From NCBI GenBank assembly GCA_030710605.1, contig CP092873.1, positions 1,191,900 to 1,255,899 on the forward strand: 64,000 nt of DNA, read 5' to 3'. This document shows positions 1-7,372 of the stretch, one piece after another; the stretch's first letter is position 1; every line of letters starts with the position of its first letter. The notes below the pieces were generated by a model. That model was not told the origin of the DNA. It ran no database searches and saw only the letters and a program-made list of their open reading frames with translations. Source of the stretch: Cordylochernes scorpioides. Taxonomy: Eukaryota; Arthropoda; Arachnida; Pseudoscorpiones; Chernetidae. The translations under genes were made by a program, and so were the position numbers.

Positions 1-116
1 ATATTAGTTAATAACTATAGCCTATGTGCTTTATCTGTCTATGTACTGTTGGCTTCCGTAGGCGTCTCTTACTGGGAAAAAGAAAGAGAGGATTCCATTT
101 AGTTATTAACTAATAT
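1..116. repeat. Short inverted repeat, possible end of a small MITE
   Basis: The first 16 bases (ATATTAGTTAATAACT) recur as their exact reverse complement at about 101-116. This would fit a miniature inverted-repeat element of about 116 bp, or the visible part of one that begins outside the window. No coding sequence is seen inside, and a target duplication cannot be judged because the left flank is missing. Confidence 0.35.
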
Positions 117-504
117 ATGCATTTATTTAAGGAGCGACCCGCTCCAACACAATAATTACAAAAACCAAAAAGTGAGTGGGGGGGGGGGGGGCAAAGGTGG
201 CGTGATCGTAGCCAACCAATAGGAGAGCGCCATTCCAAAAAAAAAAGCAAACGGTGACAGAGATGAAGAATTAAGAACGCATGACGCTCGTAACTGTATA
301 TAGAATAATCCAAATTGTGCCTATCACACTCATAGAAAAAAACCAAGGAAGTTTCAAATTTTAGCAAGTGTATCGGGATTTAGACAATAACTTTGAAATG
401 ACCTTTATTGAAGGCATGAGTGTAAACAAAATATCTCCTATAAAAATATATATACAACCAGCGACATCAAAACTTTCCACTTCCTTTTGTTCATGAGTGT
501 ATAC
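117..504. other. Intergenic stretch, no gene seen
   Basis: AT-rich sequence with a poly-G tract near 178-191 and a poly-A run near 237-246. A small hairpin-forming segment (GGAGCG...CGCTCC) lies at about 132-148. The minus-strand frame here has no recognisable domain and I do not call it a gene. Confidence 0.5.
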
Positions 505-769
505 ACAGTAGAACCCATGTGAAGGATAACACCCAGTTGCAGAGCCAAAGTGTCCTCTTACTGGAGACTTGCTAAATAGTAAAAATGATAATTTTACAGA
601 TGAAAACTGTTCTTTGTAGAGAGGTGTCCTCCCACGGAGGTTCTACTCTATATAAAATACACAATTGTCAGGAATATTTAGAAAGTTGCAAAATTATCAT
701 TTTTACAGCAAGTCTCCAGTAAGAGCTCTGCAACTGGGTGTTGTGTAGCCTTTACAAGGAGGTTCTATT
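505..769. repeat. Long imperfect inverted repeat with Tigger-like ends (foldback/MITE)
   Basis: A left arm at about 507-600 (CAGTAGAACC, ACACCCAGTTGCAG, TACTGGAGACTTGCT, AAAATGATAATTTT) is matched in reverse complement by a right arm at about 686-769. The central part carries another inverted pair with GGACAC-type subterminal motifs and a GGAGGTTCTACT end. CAGTAGAACC at one end and GGTTCTA at the other resemble pogo/Tigger termini. The right end was later hit by the miniature Penelope-like element, so its last bases now appear twice (756-769 and 983-996). Confidence 0.45.
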
Positions 770-802
770 AAAAGAAAATAAGACCTAATCCAAATAATTT
801 AT

Positions 803-850
803 TAGTGTGTGACGTTTCGGCAACAGCATTGTCACCATCATCAGACAAAA
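803..850 (-). ncRNA. Minimal hammerhead-ribozyme-like motif
   Basis: On the minus strand the core reads CUGAUGA (844-838), a stem-loop whose arms are GGUGAC/GUUGCC-like, then GAAAC and GUC followed by ACACAC. These are the conserved hammerhead boxes with a two-base-pair stem III (ACGU), the minimal form reported in Penelope-like retroelements. There is one extra U between CUGANGA and stem II, and the stem II arms have diverged slightly. Activity is inferred, not shown. Confidence 0.6.
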
Positions 851-875
851 GGATCCACAATCCAGATTTTTATTT

Positions 876-922
876 TTTGTCTGATGATGATAACAATGCT
901 GTTGCTGAAACATCACACACTA
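876..922 (+). ncRNA. Minimal hammerhead-ribozyme-like motif
   Basis: CUGAUGA at 881-887, a short hairpin with arms around UAACAAUGCUGUUG, GAAA at 907-910, then CAUC with the predicted cleavage after 914 and ACACAC behind. AUC is an allowed NUH cleavage triplet. Stem II is weakened by GAUAAC against GUUGCU. It mirrors the minus-strand copy 30 bases upstream, so a transcript through the element could fold back on itself. Confidence 0.55.
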
Positions 923-996
923 ATAAATTATTTGGATTATTTTCTTTTATTATAATCTATAATCCAAATTGTGCTTTATTCAAAGGAGGTTCTATT

Positions 997-1657
997 GTAT
1001 ATACAACATGGACAAAATGGATTTCTTTCTCTATGCGGGGCAAACACTTGGAGGATTTTGCACTCAACAATTCACTGCTGGACAGGAGTGCTCAGAATGT
1101 TGTTGATACAAGAACTAGGCAAAGAGCTCACACAAAACCAGTTTCTGTGGAATTCACACATCTCCATCCAACTTTGTTTCCTGGCATGTATTGGCCTATA
1201 TATATGTTTTATTATATTTCCTAACAAGGCATCAATACTGAGTAATAAGTCAGACAGAAGGTAAACTGTCCACAATCCAGTTTTTGTTAACTTGCATATA
1301 GTGAGTGAAATACCAACAAAACATTTCACAGAGCTTTGCATTTTTAGTCTAATAAAAACTCCAAATAGTAACTTTATGATAACCCTGATATAGGCTTAGC
1401 AAAATACGATGTTTTTTTCTAAGGATTTCTAGTTGTTTTTGTACTCACGTATGTTGTAGTTACGAGGACATCCCTTTAGATAAAAACAAATATATATTTA
1501 TTTAAGGAACGACTTGTTCCATTACAAATATTGTTAAAACAAGCTAGCGATAAACAATAACAGCAAGGTTGAAGGGTAGAAGTTGGAAGTAGTGACGTCA
1601 TAGTAGTGACGTAGCATCGATGATGATTAAAGTCAAAGTTTGCGTAACAAACTCACC
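997..1657. other. Intergenic stretch, no gene seen
   Basis: No domain-bearing frame is visible. The overlapping small frames at 805-1341 cross the inserted element and have no recognisable domain. A segment at about 1493-1525 (TTTATTTAAGGAACGAC...GTTCC) resembles the one at 119-150 and may be a shared short repeat. Confidence 0.5.
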
Positions 1658-1709
1658 ATCTATATATATTTAAACACAAGGTAATAAGACCAAAACCAAA
1701 TAAAAAAAT

Positions 1710-1756
1710 AGTGTGTGGCGTTTCGGTAACAGCGTTGTTACCATCTTCAGACAAAA
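1710..1756 (-). ncRNA. Hammerhead-ribozyme-like motif with altered cleavage triplet
   Basis: On the minus strand CUGAAGA, a GGUAAC/GUUACC stem II and GAAAC are intact. The cleavage triplet reads GCC where GUC is expected, so it breaks the NUH rule and self-cleavage is unlikely for this copy. Its partner at the other end of the element keeps GUC. Confidence 0.6.
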
Positions 1757-2106
1757 GTACTGAATGAGAGAATTTTACCACAGCATGCTTTTAAATAGTT
1801 CCTGGTATCAAGTGTGTAAACAAGATAACAGATAAGAAGATATTTATCGGATAAACACCTGATGATTATTATTCTTAGAATTAAAAGTTTTTTCAAATAT
1901 AATTAAAAGCATATCTATAAATATCATTTATATTTCCTCTTTCTTCCATTCTGTTAATTGTAGCACATTTCTTTTGAATGAAAAATGCTTCTTTAAATTG
2001 TCTCTTAAAATAATTTTTCTCATAATCTTGTATCTTTGTTTCTTTTAGGTTAAAATTATTATGTCCTGTGATTTTTCTATGTTCTACAAGTGCAGAATTC
2101 TCAATT

Positions 2107-2664
2107 TTATCCCAATTTCAGAGCATATTCATGGTTTTTCATTCTTTCTTTTAAAGTTCTGGATGTTTGTCCTACATAACATTGGTCACATTTTTCACAT
2201 TTCACTTCATAAATTAAACCTGCTCTATTTGGTATGTCAGTGTTCTTATGGTTGTTGACATATTGAGAGATAGAGTTACATGGTTTCCATGCAATGTTTA
2301 TTTTTTCATACTTTTTGAATATATTAGTAAAATTTCTTGCAAACTTTTGGTTTATGAATGGCAATGTGATAAATTTGTCTTCTTTGTTTTTGCACTTTAG
2401 ATTTTGAATTAAAGTATTATTCTCATATTTTTGGTTCATGTCTTCTATTATTCTATTTATCAATTTGATGGGAAAATCTTCATTGATTAGTTCTTTTTTG
2501 ATGTTGTTAATTTCTATATTTCTTTTAGTTGTATCATTAATGAGTGTAAAAGCTCTATATATAAGAGCTTTTACTAATCCTACTTTTTGGCTGAAATGGT
2601 GCTGTGAGCTAAAGTTCCAATAAGTTCCTGTATGTGTTGGTTTTTTGTATATATTTTTAACCAA
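2107..2664 (-). pseudogene. Penelope-like element 1, minus copy: C-terminal RT and GIY-YIG endonuclease
   Basis: The frame matches the C-terminal half of the plus copy almost residue for residue (IYKKPTHTGTYWNFSS onward). It covers the region after the RT palm and the start of the GIY-YIG nuclease (LIYEVKCEKCDQCYVGQTSRT). The key tyrosine that the plus copy has lost to a stop is still present here. The frame ends soon after, at NHEYALKLG, where the plus copy continues, so this copy is frameshifted too. No RT catalytic motifs remain because the copy is 5'-truncated at the dimer junction near 2650. Not a working gene. Confidence 0.8.
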
Positions 2665-4119
2665 GTTGAAAAATTATGATGCACATGTGCCCAATATATA
2701 TGGTGCTCCAAAGGTCCACAAGCCTAACTGTCCATTACGCCCAATAGTAAACAATAGACCTTCACCAACATATGCCTTGGCAAAATGGTTGGCACAACAA
2801 TTAAAAATCTACCAATATTTTAATGAAAATGAAATTGTTAACTCCTATGAATTCAAAGAAGATATTATTGACATGAAGCTAAATGGAAATCAAAGAATGA
2901 TATCTTTAGATGTTGAATACATGTTTACTTCAATCCCTATACCCACAATTATGGATGCATTAAACCATGTGATAAAAGAATCAAAAATAAATAATTTGCC
3001 AAAATCTGAATTTTTAATTGGAATAGAATTTTGTTTGAAAACAACATACTTTACTTATGATGACCAAATATATCTCCAAATGAAAGGTGCAACAATGGGT
3101 AGTCCAATATCACCAAACGCAGCTTGTATTACTATAGGCCAATTAGAAATAAAAGCTCTAAATTCACTTAAAAATGATGTTTATTATTTTAAAAGATATG
3201 TGGATGACTCCATTTTATTTATTAATCAGGGAAGTGAACAAAAAAGTTTGGATACTTTCAACAATCTATTGCCTGATACCAATTACTCTATGGAAGTAGA
3301 TAACAACAAATAAATTTCCTGGACATGAACTTATCATACAACAATAACATCACAACCTCTATATACAAAAAACCAACACATACAGGAACTTATTGGAACT
3401 TTAGCTCACAACACCATTTCAGCCAAAAAGTAGGATTAGCAAAAGCTCTTATATATAGAGCTTTTACACTCATTAATGATACAACTAAAAGAAATATAGA
3501 AATTAACAACATCAAAAAAGAACTAATCAATGAAGATTTTCCCATCAAATTGATAAATAGAATGATAGAAGACATGAACCAAAAATATGAGAATAATACT
3601 TTAATTCAAAATCCAAAGTGCAAAAACAAAGAAGACAAATTTATCACATTGCCATTCATAAACCTAAAGTTTGCAAGAAATTTTACTAATATATTCAAAA
3701 AGTATGAAAAAATAAAGATTGCATGGAAACCATGTAACCCTATCTCTCAATATATCAACAACCATAAGAACACTCACATACCAAATAGAGCAGGTTTAAT
3801 TTATGAAGTGAAATGTGAAAAATGTGACCAATGCTAGGTAGGACAAACATCCAGAACTTTAAAAGAAAGAATGAAAAACCATGAATATGCTCTGAAATGG
3901 GATAAAATTGAGAATTCTGCACTTGTAGAACATAGAAAAATCACAGGACATAATAATTTTAACCTAAAAGAAACAAAGATACTAGATTATGAGAAAAATT
4001 ATTTTAAGAGACAATTTAAAGAAGCATTTTTCATTCAAAAGAAATGTGCTACAATTAACAGAATGGAAGAAAGAGGAAATATAAATGATATTTATAGATA
4101 TGCTTTTAATTATATTTGA
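2645..4119 (+). pseudogene. Penelope-like element 1, plus copy: reverse transcriptase plus GIY-YIG endonuclease, broken
   Basis: Three consecutive open stretches (2645-3313, 3325-3837, 3871-4119) form one decayed protein. The first has Penelope RT hallmarks: YGAPKVHKP and LRPIVNNRPSPTY, SLDVEYMFTSIP, GATMGSPISPNAA and the catalytic KRYVDDSILF. The rest gives the linker and the GIY-YIG nuclease, where LIYEVKCEKCDQC is followed by a TAG stop (3835-3837) at the tyrosine of YVGQT, then KERMKNHEYAL. The N-terminal end of the RT is absent, removed at the inverted junction. In an active element the protein would reverse transcribe the RNA at a nick made by the nuclease. The stops and truncation make it non-functional. 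Confidence 0.85.
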
Positions 4120-4256
4120 AAAAACTTTTAATTCTAAGAATAATAATCATCAGGTGTTTATCCGATAAATATCTTCTTATCTGTTATCTTGTTTACACAC
4201 TTGATACCAGGAACTATTTAAAAGCATGCTGTGGTAAAATTCTCTCATTCAGTACT

Positions 4257-4303
4257 TTTGTCTGAAGATGGTAACAACTCTGTTACCGAAACGTCACACA
4301 CTA
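4257..4303 (+). ncRNA. Minimal hammerhead-ribozyme-like motif
   Basis: CUGAAGA at 4262-4268, a six-pair stem II (GGUAAC/GUUACC), GAAAC at 4288-4292, GUC at 4293-4295 and ACACAC after the predicted cut. UGU just upstream of the core can pair with ACA downstream as the base of stem I. The only departure from consensus is one unpaired U before stem II. Stem III is two pairs with no loop, so catalysis may need two RNA copies pairing through the ACGU palindrome. Confidence 0.7.
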
Positions 4304-4382
4304 TTTTTTTATTTGGATTTGGTCTTATTACCTTGTGTTTATAATCTATAATCCAAATTGTGCCTTATCTATATATATTTAA

Positions 4383-4687
4383 GAAATAAAACTAATAATT
4401 CCATTAATGTTTTTTTAATTTTTCAACATTTTAAATTAAATTTTACAAATAAAATTTTTCTCTGTCCTTACTGAGATGACAAACATTTGGCCCTCCCAAT
4501 CACAGAAGGATGGTAGAAACCTTCAGAAGATTTTTCAATTTGCATTTTTTTTCAAAGTCATGTGAGACTGAGCCCATCGATTGTCTTGCTGGCTTTATCT
4601 CCCAATACAACCTCTGAACCGGAGAAATACTGAGTGAGCACACACACCAGAGCAGGAGTGAAGACAAGAAACATCAAGAGCCATCAG
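4383..4687. other. Intergenic stretch downstream of RPS27A, no gene seen
   Basis: AT-rich sequence between the Penelope-like element and the 3' end of the minus-strand ribosomal-protein gene. No frame, repeat or RNA gene recognised. Cleavage of the RPS27A transcript should fall within its right edge. Confidence 0.5.
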
Positions 4688-4693
4688 TTTATT
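4688..4693 (-). terminator. RPS27A poly(A) signal AATAAA overlapping the stop codon
   Basis: On the minus strand the end of the gene reads TGAATAAAC. The AATAAA hexamer starts with the last base of the TGA stop codon. A signal this close implies a very short 3' UTR, which fits a ribosomal-protein mRNA. Confidence 0.7.
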
Positions 4694-6819
4694 CAGGCCT
4701 CAGCAGCGGGGGGCTGGAAGACATAGGTGGTCCCACACTTGCCACAGGACTGGCGGTCGTAGTGGGAGGCCATGAAACATCCGGCCCCGCAGTCATCAGA
4801 GGAGTTGCACTCCCTCCTTAGTCGGGTGATCTTCCCGTTCTCATCCACCTGACACAGACAGCCTGGGTCAACACTACTGCTGTCAAGTCTGGTATTAAAC
4901 CCAGCTATTGTCCAAAGCCGCGGAGTTGTCTTTAAAACACTTTCACAACTTTAATATCAATTTTCTTTAATAATTTCCAAGACATAATTGGTGCTCACAG
5001 CATTACCAACATCTCAGTATTTAGAAATAAATTTAAAATGGGGGGAAAATGTTCCTTACAGATGTCTTGACTATACCAGTGGAACTCCTGAGGACAGAGA
5101 AATGGACTTTCAATCTTAATGAAATGAATTCTGGTAGATCCCTAAATTCCAAATGTAAACAAAGACTTTTTTTTTTTTTATTGCTTATCCCTAGTACACG
5201 TGGTACAGGCCATGATAATCAGGGTGGGTAGTTAGCGACTGCTTTTTACTGTAAGCGCACCACATGTCTACACATGTGAAAGCAGTTCGACTTTGCACTT
5301 ACAAATGTGCCAGAGCCCCGTTTGGTTACTTGCACTCGCTGGTGGGGTTGGACTTTTGCAAGAATCGGGGGGCCATTGGAGCATTTTTTTTTTTTTTTTA
5401 AACAGAAAAAATGGCCAATGCGGGAATCGAACCCGGGTCGTAGTGGTTGAAAACCAAACGGTTTAACCAGCCTTCCACCGACCCCAAAACAAAGACTTAC
5501 TACATACACATAATGAGGGCAAATGGATTAGAAAAGATGGGAAAAATCCTCCAATCATCTGGTTGGAAAGGGTCAAGATATCGGAAGGTCACCAGATGCG
5601 AGTGATGGCCACCAACAAAAACAATATTTGTGGCCACAGGAAGAGTTAATATTTATAAAATAGTCTTGATGGAGCAGACATGGTCTCATATAAATTACCT
5701 CTTTATCTGATCCAATATTACACTACCGTGTAATCTCTACCAAGAACTATACCTTGTAGCACCACCACATGCTACCTTTTAGCACCAGAGTACTAAAAAT
5801 CATCTACATGTTGTTACCTTGTAGCACCACCAGACAGCTACAGACAGATCTACATGCTACCTTTTAGCACCAGAGTACTAAAAATCATCTACATGTTGTT
5901 ACCTTGTAGCACCACCAGACAGCTACAGACAGATCTACATGCTACCTTTTAGCACCAGAGTACTAAAAATCATCTACATGTTGTTACCTTGTAGCACCAC
6001 CAGACAGCTACAGACAGATCTACATGCTACCTTTTAGCACCAGAGTACTAAAAATCATCTACATGTTGTTACCTTGTAGCACCACCAGACAGCTACAGAC
6101 AGATCTACATGCTACCTTTTAGCACCAGACTACTAAAAATCATCTACATGTTGTTACCTTGTAGCACCACCAGACAGCTACAGACAGATCTACATGCTAC
6201 CTTTTAGCACCAGACTACTAAAATGATCTACATGTTGTTACCTTGTAGCACCACCAGACAGCTACAGACAGATCTACATGCTACCTTTTATCACCAGAGT
6301 GCTAAAAATCATCTACATGTTGTTACCTTGTAGCACCACCAGACAGCTACAGACAGATCTACATGCTACCTTTTATCACCAGAGTGCTAAAAATCATCTA
6401 CATGTTGTTACCTTGTAGCACCACCAGACAGCTACAGACAGATCTACATGCTACCTTTTAGCACCAGACTATTAAAATGATCTACATGTTGTTACCTTGT
6501 AGCACTTGAGGATGGCCAGCTTGACCTTCTTCTTCTTATGCTTGTTCTTCTTGGGAGTGGTGTAGTTCTTCTTCTTCCTCTTCTTGGCTCCACCGGGCAA
6601 GGTGAGGGCCACGTGGAGGTGGGACTCCTGGCCCAGTCCGGCCTCCCCCACCACCTCCTCCAGCTCCAGGTACCTGCCGCAGTGGACCAGCCGCAGCTCC
6701 TCAGCCGGGACTCCACCGTGCCGGGCCGCCACCTCGGACCTCAGCTGCTCCACTGTCTCCTCCCCTGTCACCTCCAGGGGGAACCTCTGGCCCTCCAGGC
6801 CATTCACAAAGATCTGCAT
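4693..6819 (-). CDS. RPS27A: Ubiquitin-like/ribosomal protein S27a fusion, two coding exons
   Basis: Exon A (6819-6496, 108 codons) encodes a ubiquitin-like domain starting [10 protein letters not shown] and ending LPGG, then the basic S27a start [20 protein letters not shown]. Its donor is AAG|GTAAC. Exon B (4848-4693) follows a CAG acceptor and gives [14 protein letters not shown], a four-cysteine zinc finger, the [12 protein letters not shown] segment and a TGA stop. The phase-0 join makes 159 residues, close to the family's usual 156. S27a is a small-subunit ribosomal protein normally released from ubiquitin after translation. The first domain here is far from true ubiquitin: LPGG replaces LRGG, and most lysines, including those used for chains, are gone. 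The zinc finger also has five residues rather than four between its first cysteines. The start may instead be the ATG at 6831, four codons earlier. The gene is GC-rich in an AT-rich setting and appears intact. Confidence 0.9.
5169..5486 (-). mobile_element. tRNA-derived SINE copy 1, inside the RPS27A intron
   Basis: Read on the minus strand, the element starts with a tRNA-like head whose B box is GGGTTCGATTCC and whose A-box region contains TGGTTAAACCG. A unique body follows, and the copy ends in a T/A-rich tail near 5169. Direct copies of AAACAAAGACTT at 5157-5168 and 5487-5498 are its target duplication. It is in the same orientation as the host gene. A second copy at 7066 has the same body on the other strand. 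Confidence 0.85.
5751..6495. repeat. 85-bp intronic minisatellite that repeats the exon-intron junction
   Basis: About nine units of 84-85 bp run from 5751 to the exon A donor at 6495. Starts of the same motif were read at 5801, 5886, 5971, 6056, 6141, 6225, 6310, 6395 and 6479. On the gene's sense strand every unit contains GTGCTACAAGGTAACAACAT, the last ten bases of exon A plus the first ten of the intron. The unit also holds a half-copy, GTGCTAAAAGGTAGCATG. Units differ by only a few bases, so the array is young or homogenised. Confidence 0.9.
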
Positions 6820-6831
6820 CCTGCTGCACAT

Positions 6832-7065
6832 TGCTGTGGTTGGGAAATGATCAAAGCTACAAAGAAGTGGTTAAAGGCAGAAGCCCAAACAATGTTCCTC
6901 CACAGTGGGGCAATGCTCTAAACAACATTTACCAACATTGAACCATCAGCCTATTTTATTTAACCAACTATAATTCACTCAAATATTCCTTTGTTGTGCT
7001 GAAAGGACTATGTACATGTGCAACATTTTCAAATATTCCTCAATTTTAAAAAGGTTGAAATAGAT
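6832..7065. other. Upstream region of RPS27A, promoter or 5' UTR intron not resolved
   Basis: Directly upstream of the start, the minus strand shows a pyrimidine-rich stretch ending CCCAACCACAG. This could be a 3' splice site for a separate 5' UTR exon, a common layout for ribosomal-protein genes. I cannot identify that exon or a promoter with confidence. Confidence 0.3.
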
Positions 7066-7372
7066 CACAAGTCGGTGGAAGGCTGGTTAAACCGTTTGGT
7101 TTTCGACCACTAGGACCCGGGTTTCGATTCCCGCATTGGACACTTTTTTCTGTTTAAAAAAAAAATGCTCCAATGGCCCCCGATTCTTGCAAAAGTCCAA
7201 CCCCACCAGCGAGTGCAAGTAACCAAACCGGGCTCTGGCATTTGTAAGTGCAAAGTCGAACTGCTTTTCACATGTGTAGACATGTGGTGCGCTTACAGTA
7301 AAAAGCAGTCGCTAACTACCCACCATGATTATCATGGCCTGTACCACGTGTACTAGGGATAAGCAAAAAAAA
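7066..7372 (+). mobile_element. tRNA-derived SINE copy 2
   Basis: Same family as the copy at 5169-5486, on the opposite strand. The tRNA-like head has TGGTTAAACCG and GGGTTTCGATTCCCGC (B box with one extra T). It is followed by a T-run and A-run, the body with CAAAAGTCCAACCCCACCAG, and a tail AAAAAAAAACAAACAAG. I could not fix a convincing target duplication. It does not form an intact tRNA cloverleaf, so it is not called as a tRNA gene. Confidence 0.8.

Larger units (their letters stand above)
770..982. mobile_element. Miniature inverted Penelope-like element flanked by a 14-bp target duplication
   Basis: The 213-bp insert is bounded by direct copies of AAGGAGGTTCTATT at 756-769 and 983-996. 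It has no protein-coding domain. It consists of two head-to-head copies of the terminal region of the same family that makes the larger element at 1674-4366. Each copy carries a hammerhead-like core (minus at about 803-850, plus at about 876-922) and an outward AATCCAAATAATTT-like segment. The right side also has the family tail, ending near AATCCAAATTGTGC. The variable-length TSD and terminal ribozyme motif are what is known for Penelope-like elements. It must move with enzymes supplied by others. Confidence 0.7.
1674..4366. mobile_element. Penelope-like element 1, inverted dimer
   Basis: Two copies of one Penelope-like element lie head to head. A 5'-truncated minus copy spans about 1674-2664 and a longer plus copy about 2645-4366. 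The pair sits between direct 16-bp copies of ATCTATATATATTTAA (1658-1673 and 4367-4382), so it was inserted as one unit. The outer ends are near-identical inverted sequences (hammerhead-like motif, then AAATCCAAATAAA, then ACAAGGTAATAAG). The plus side alone carries the short tail ending AATCCAAATTGTGCCTT. The element encodes Penelope RT and a GIY-YIG endonuclease, and several stop codons show it is inactive. Confidence 0.85.

Noticed and set aside
805..1224. 139-codon plus frame
   Set aside because: It crosses the miniature Penelope-like element and its target duplication, and has no domain.
5751..6495. CRISPR-like array
   Set aside because: Whole 85-bp units are repeated, with no unique spacers and no cas genes. 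The genome is eukaryotic and this is an intronic minisatellite.
7085..7145. Functional tRNA gene
   Set aside because: A- and B-box sequences are present, but the acceptor and anticodon stems do not form and the sequence continues into a shared SINE body.
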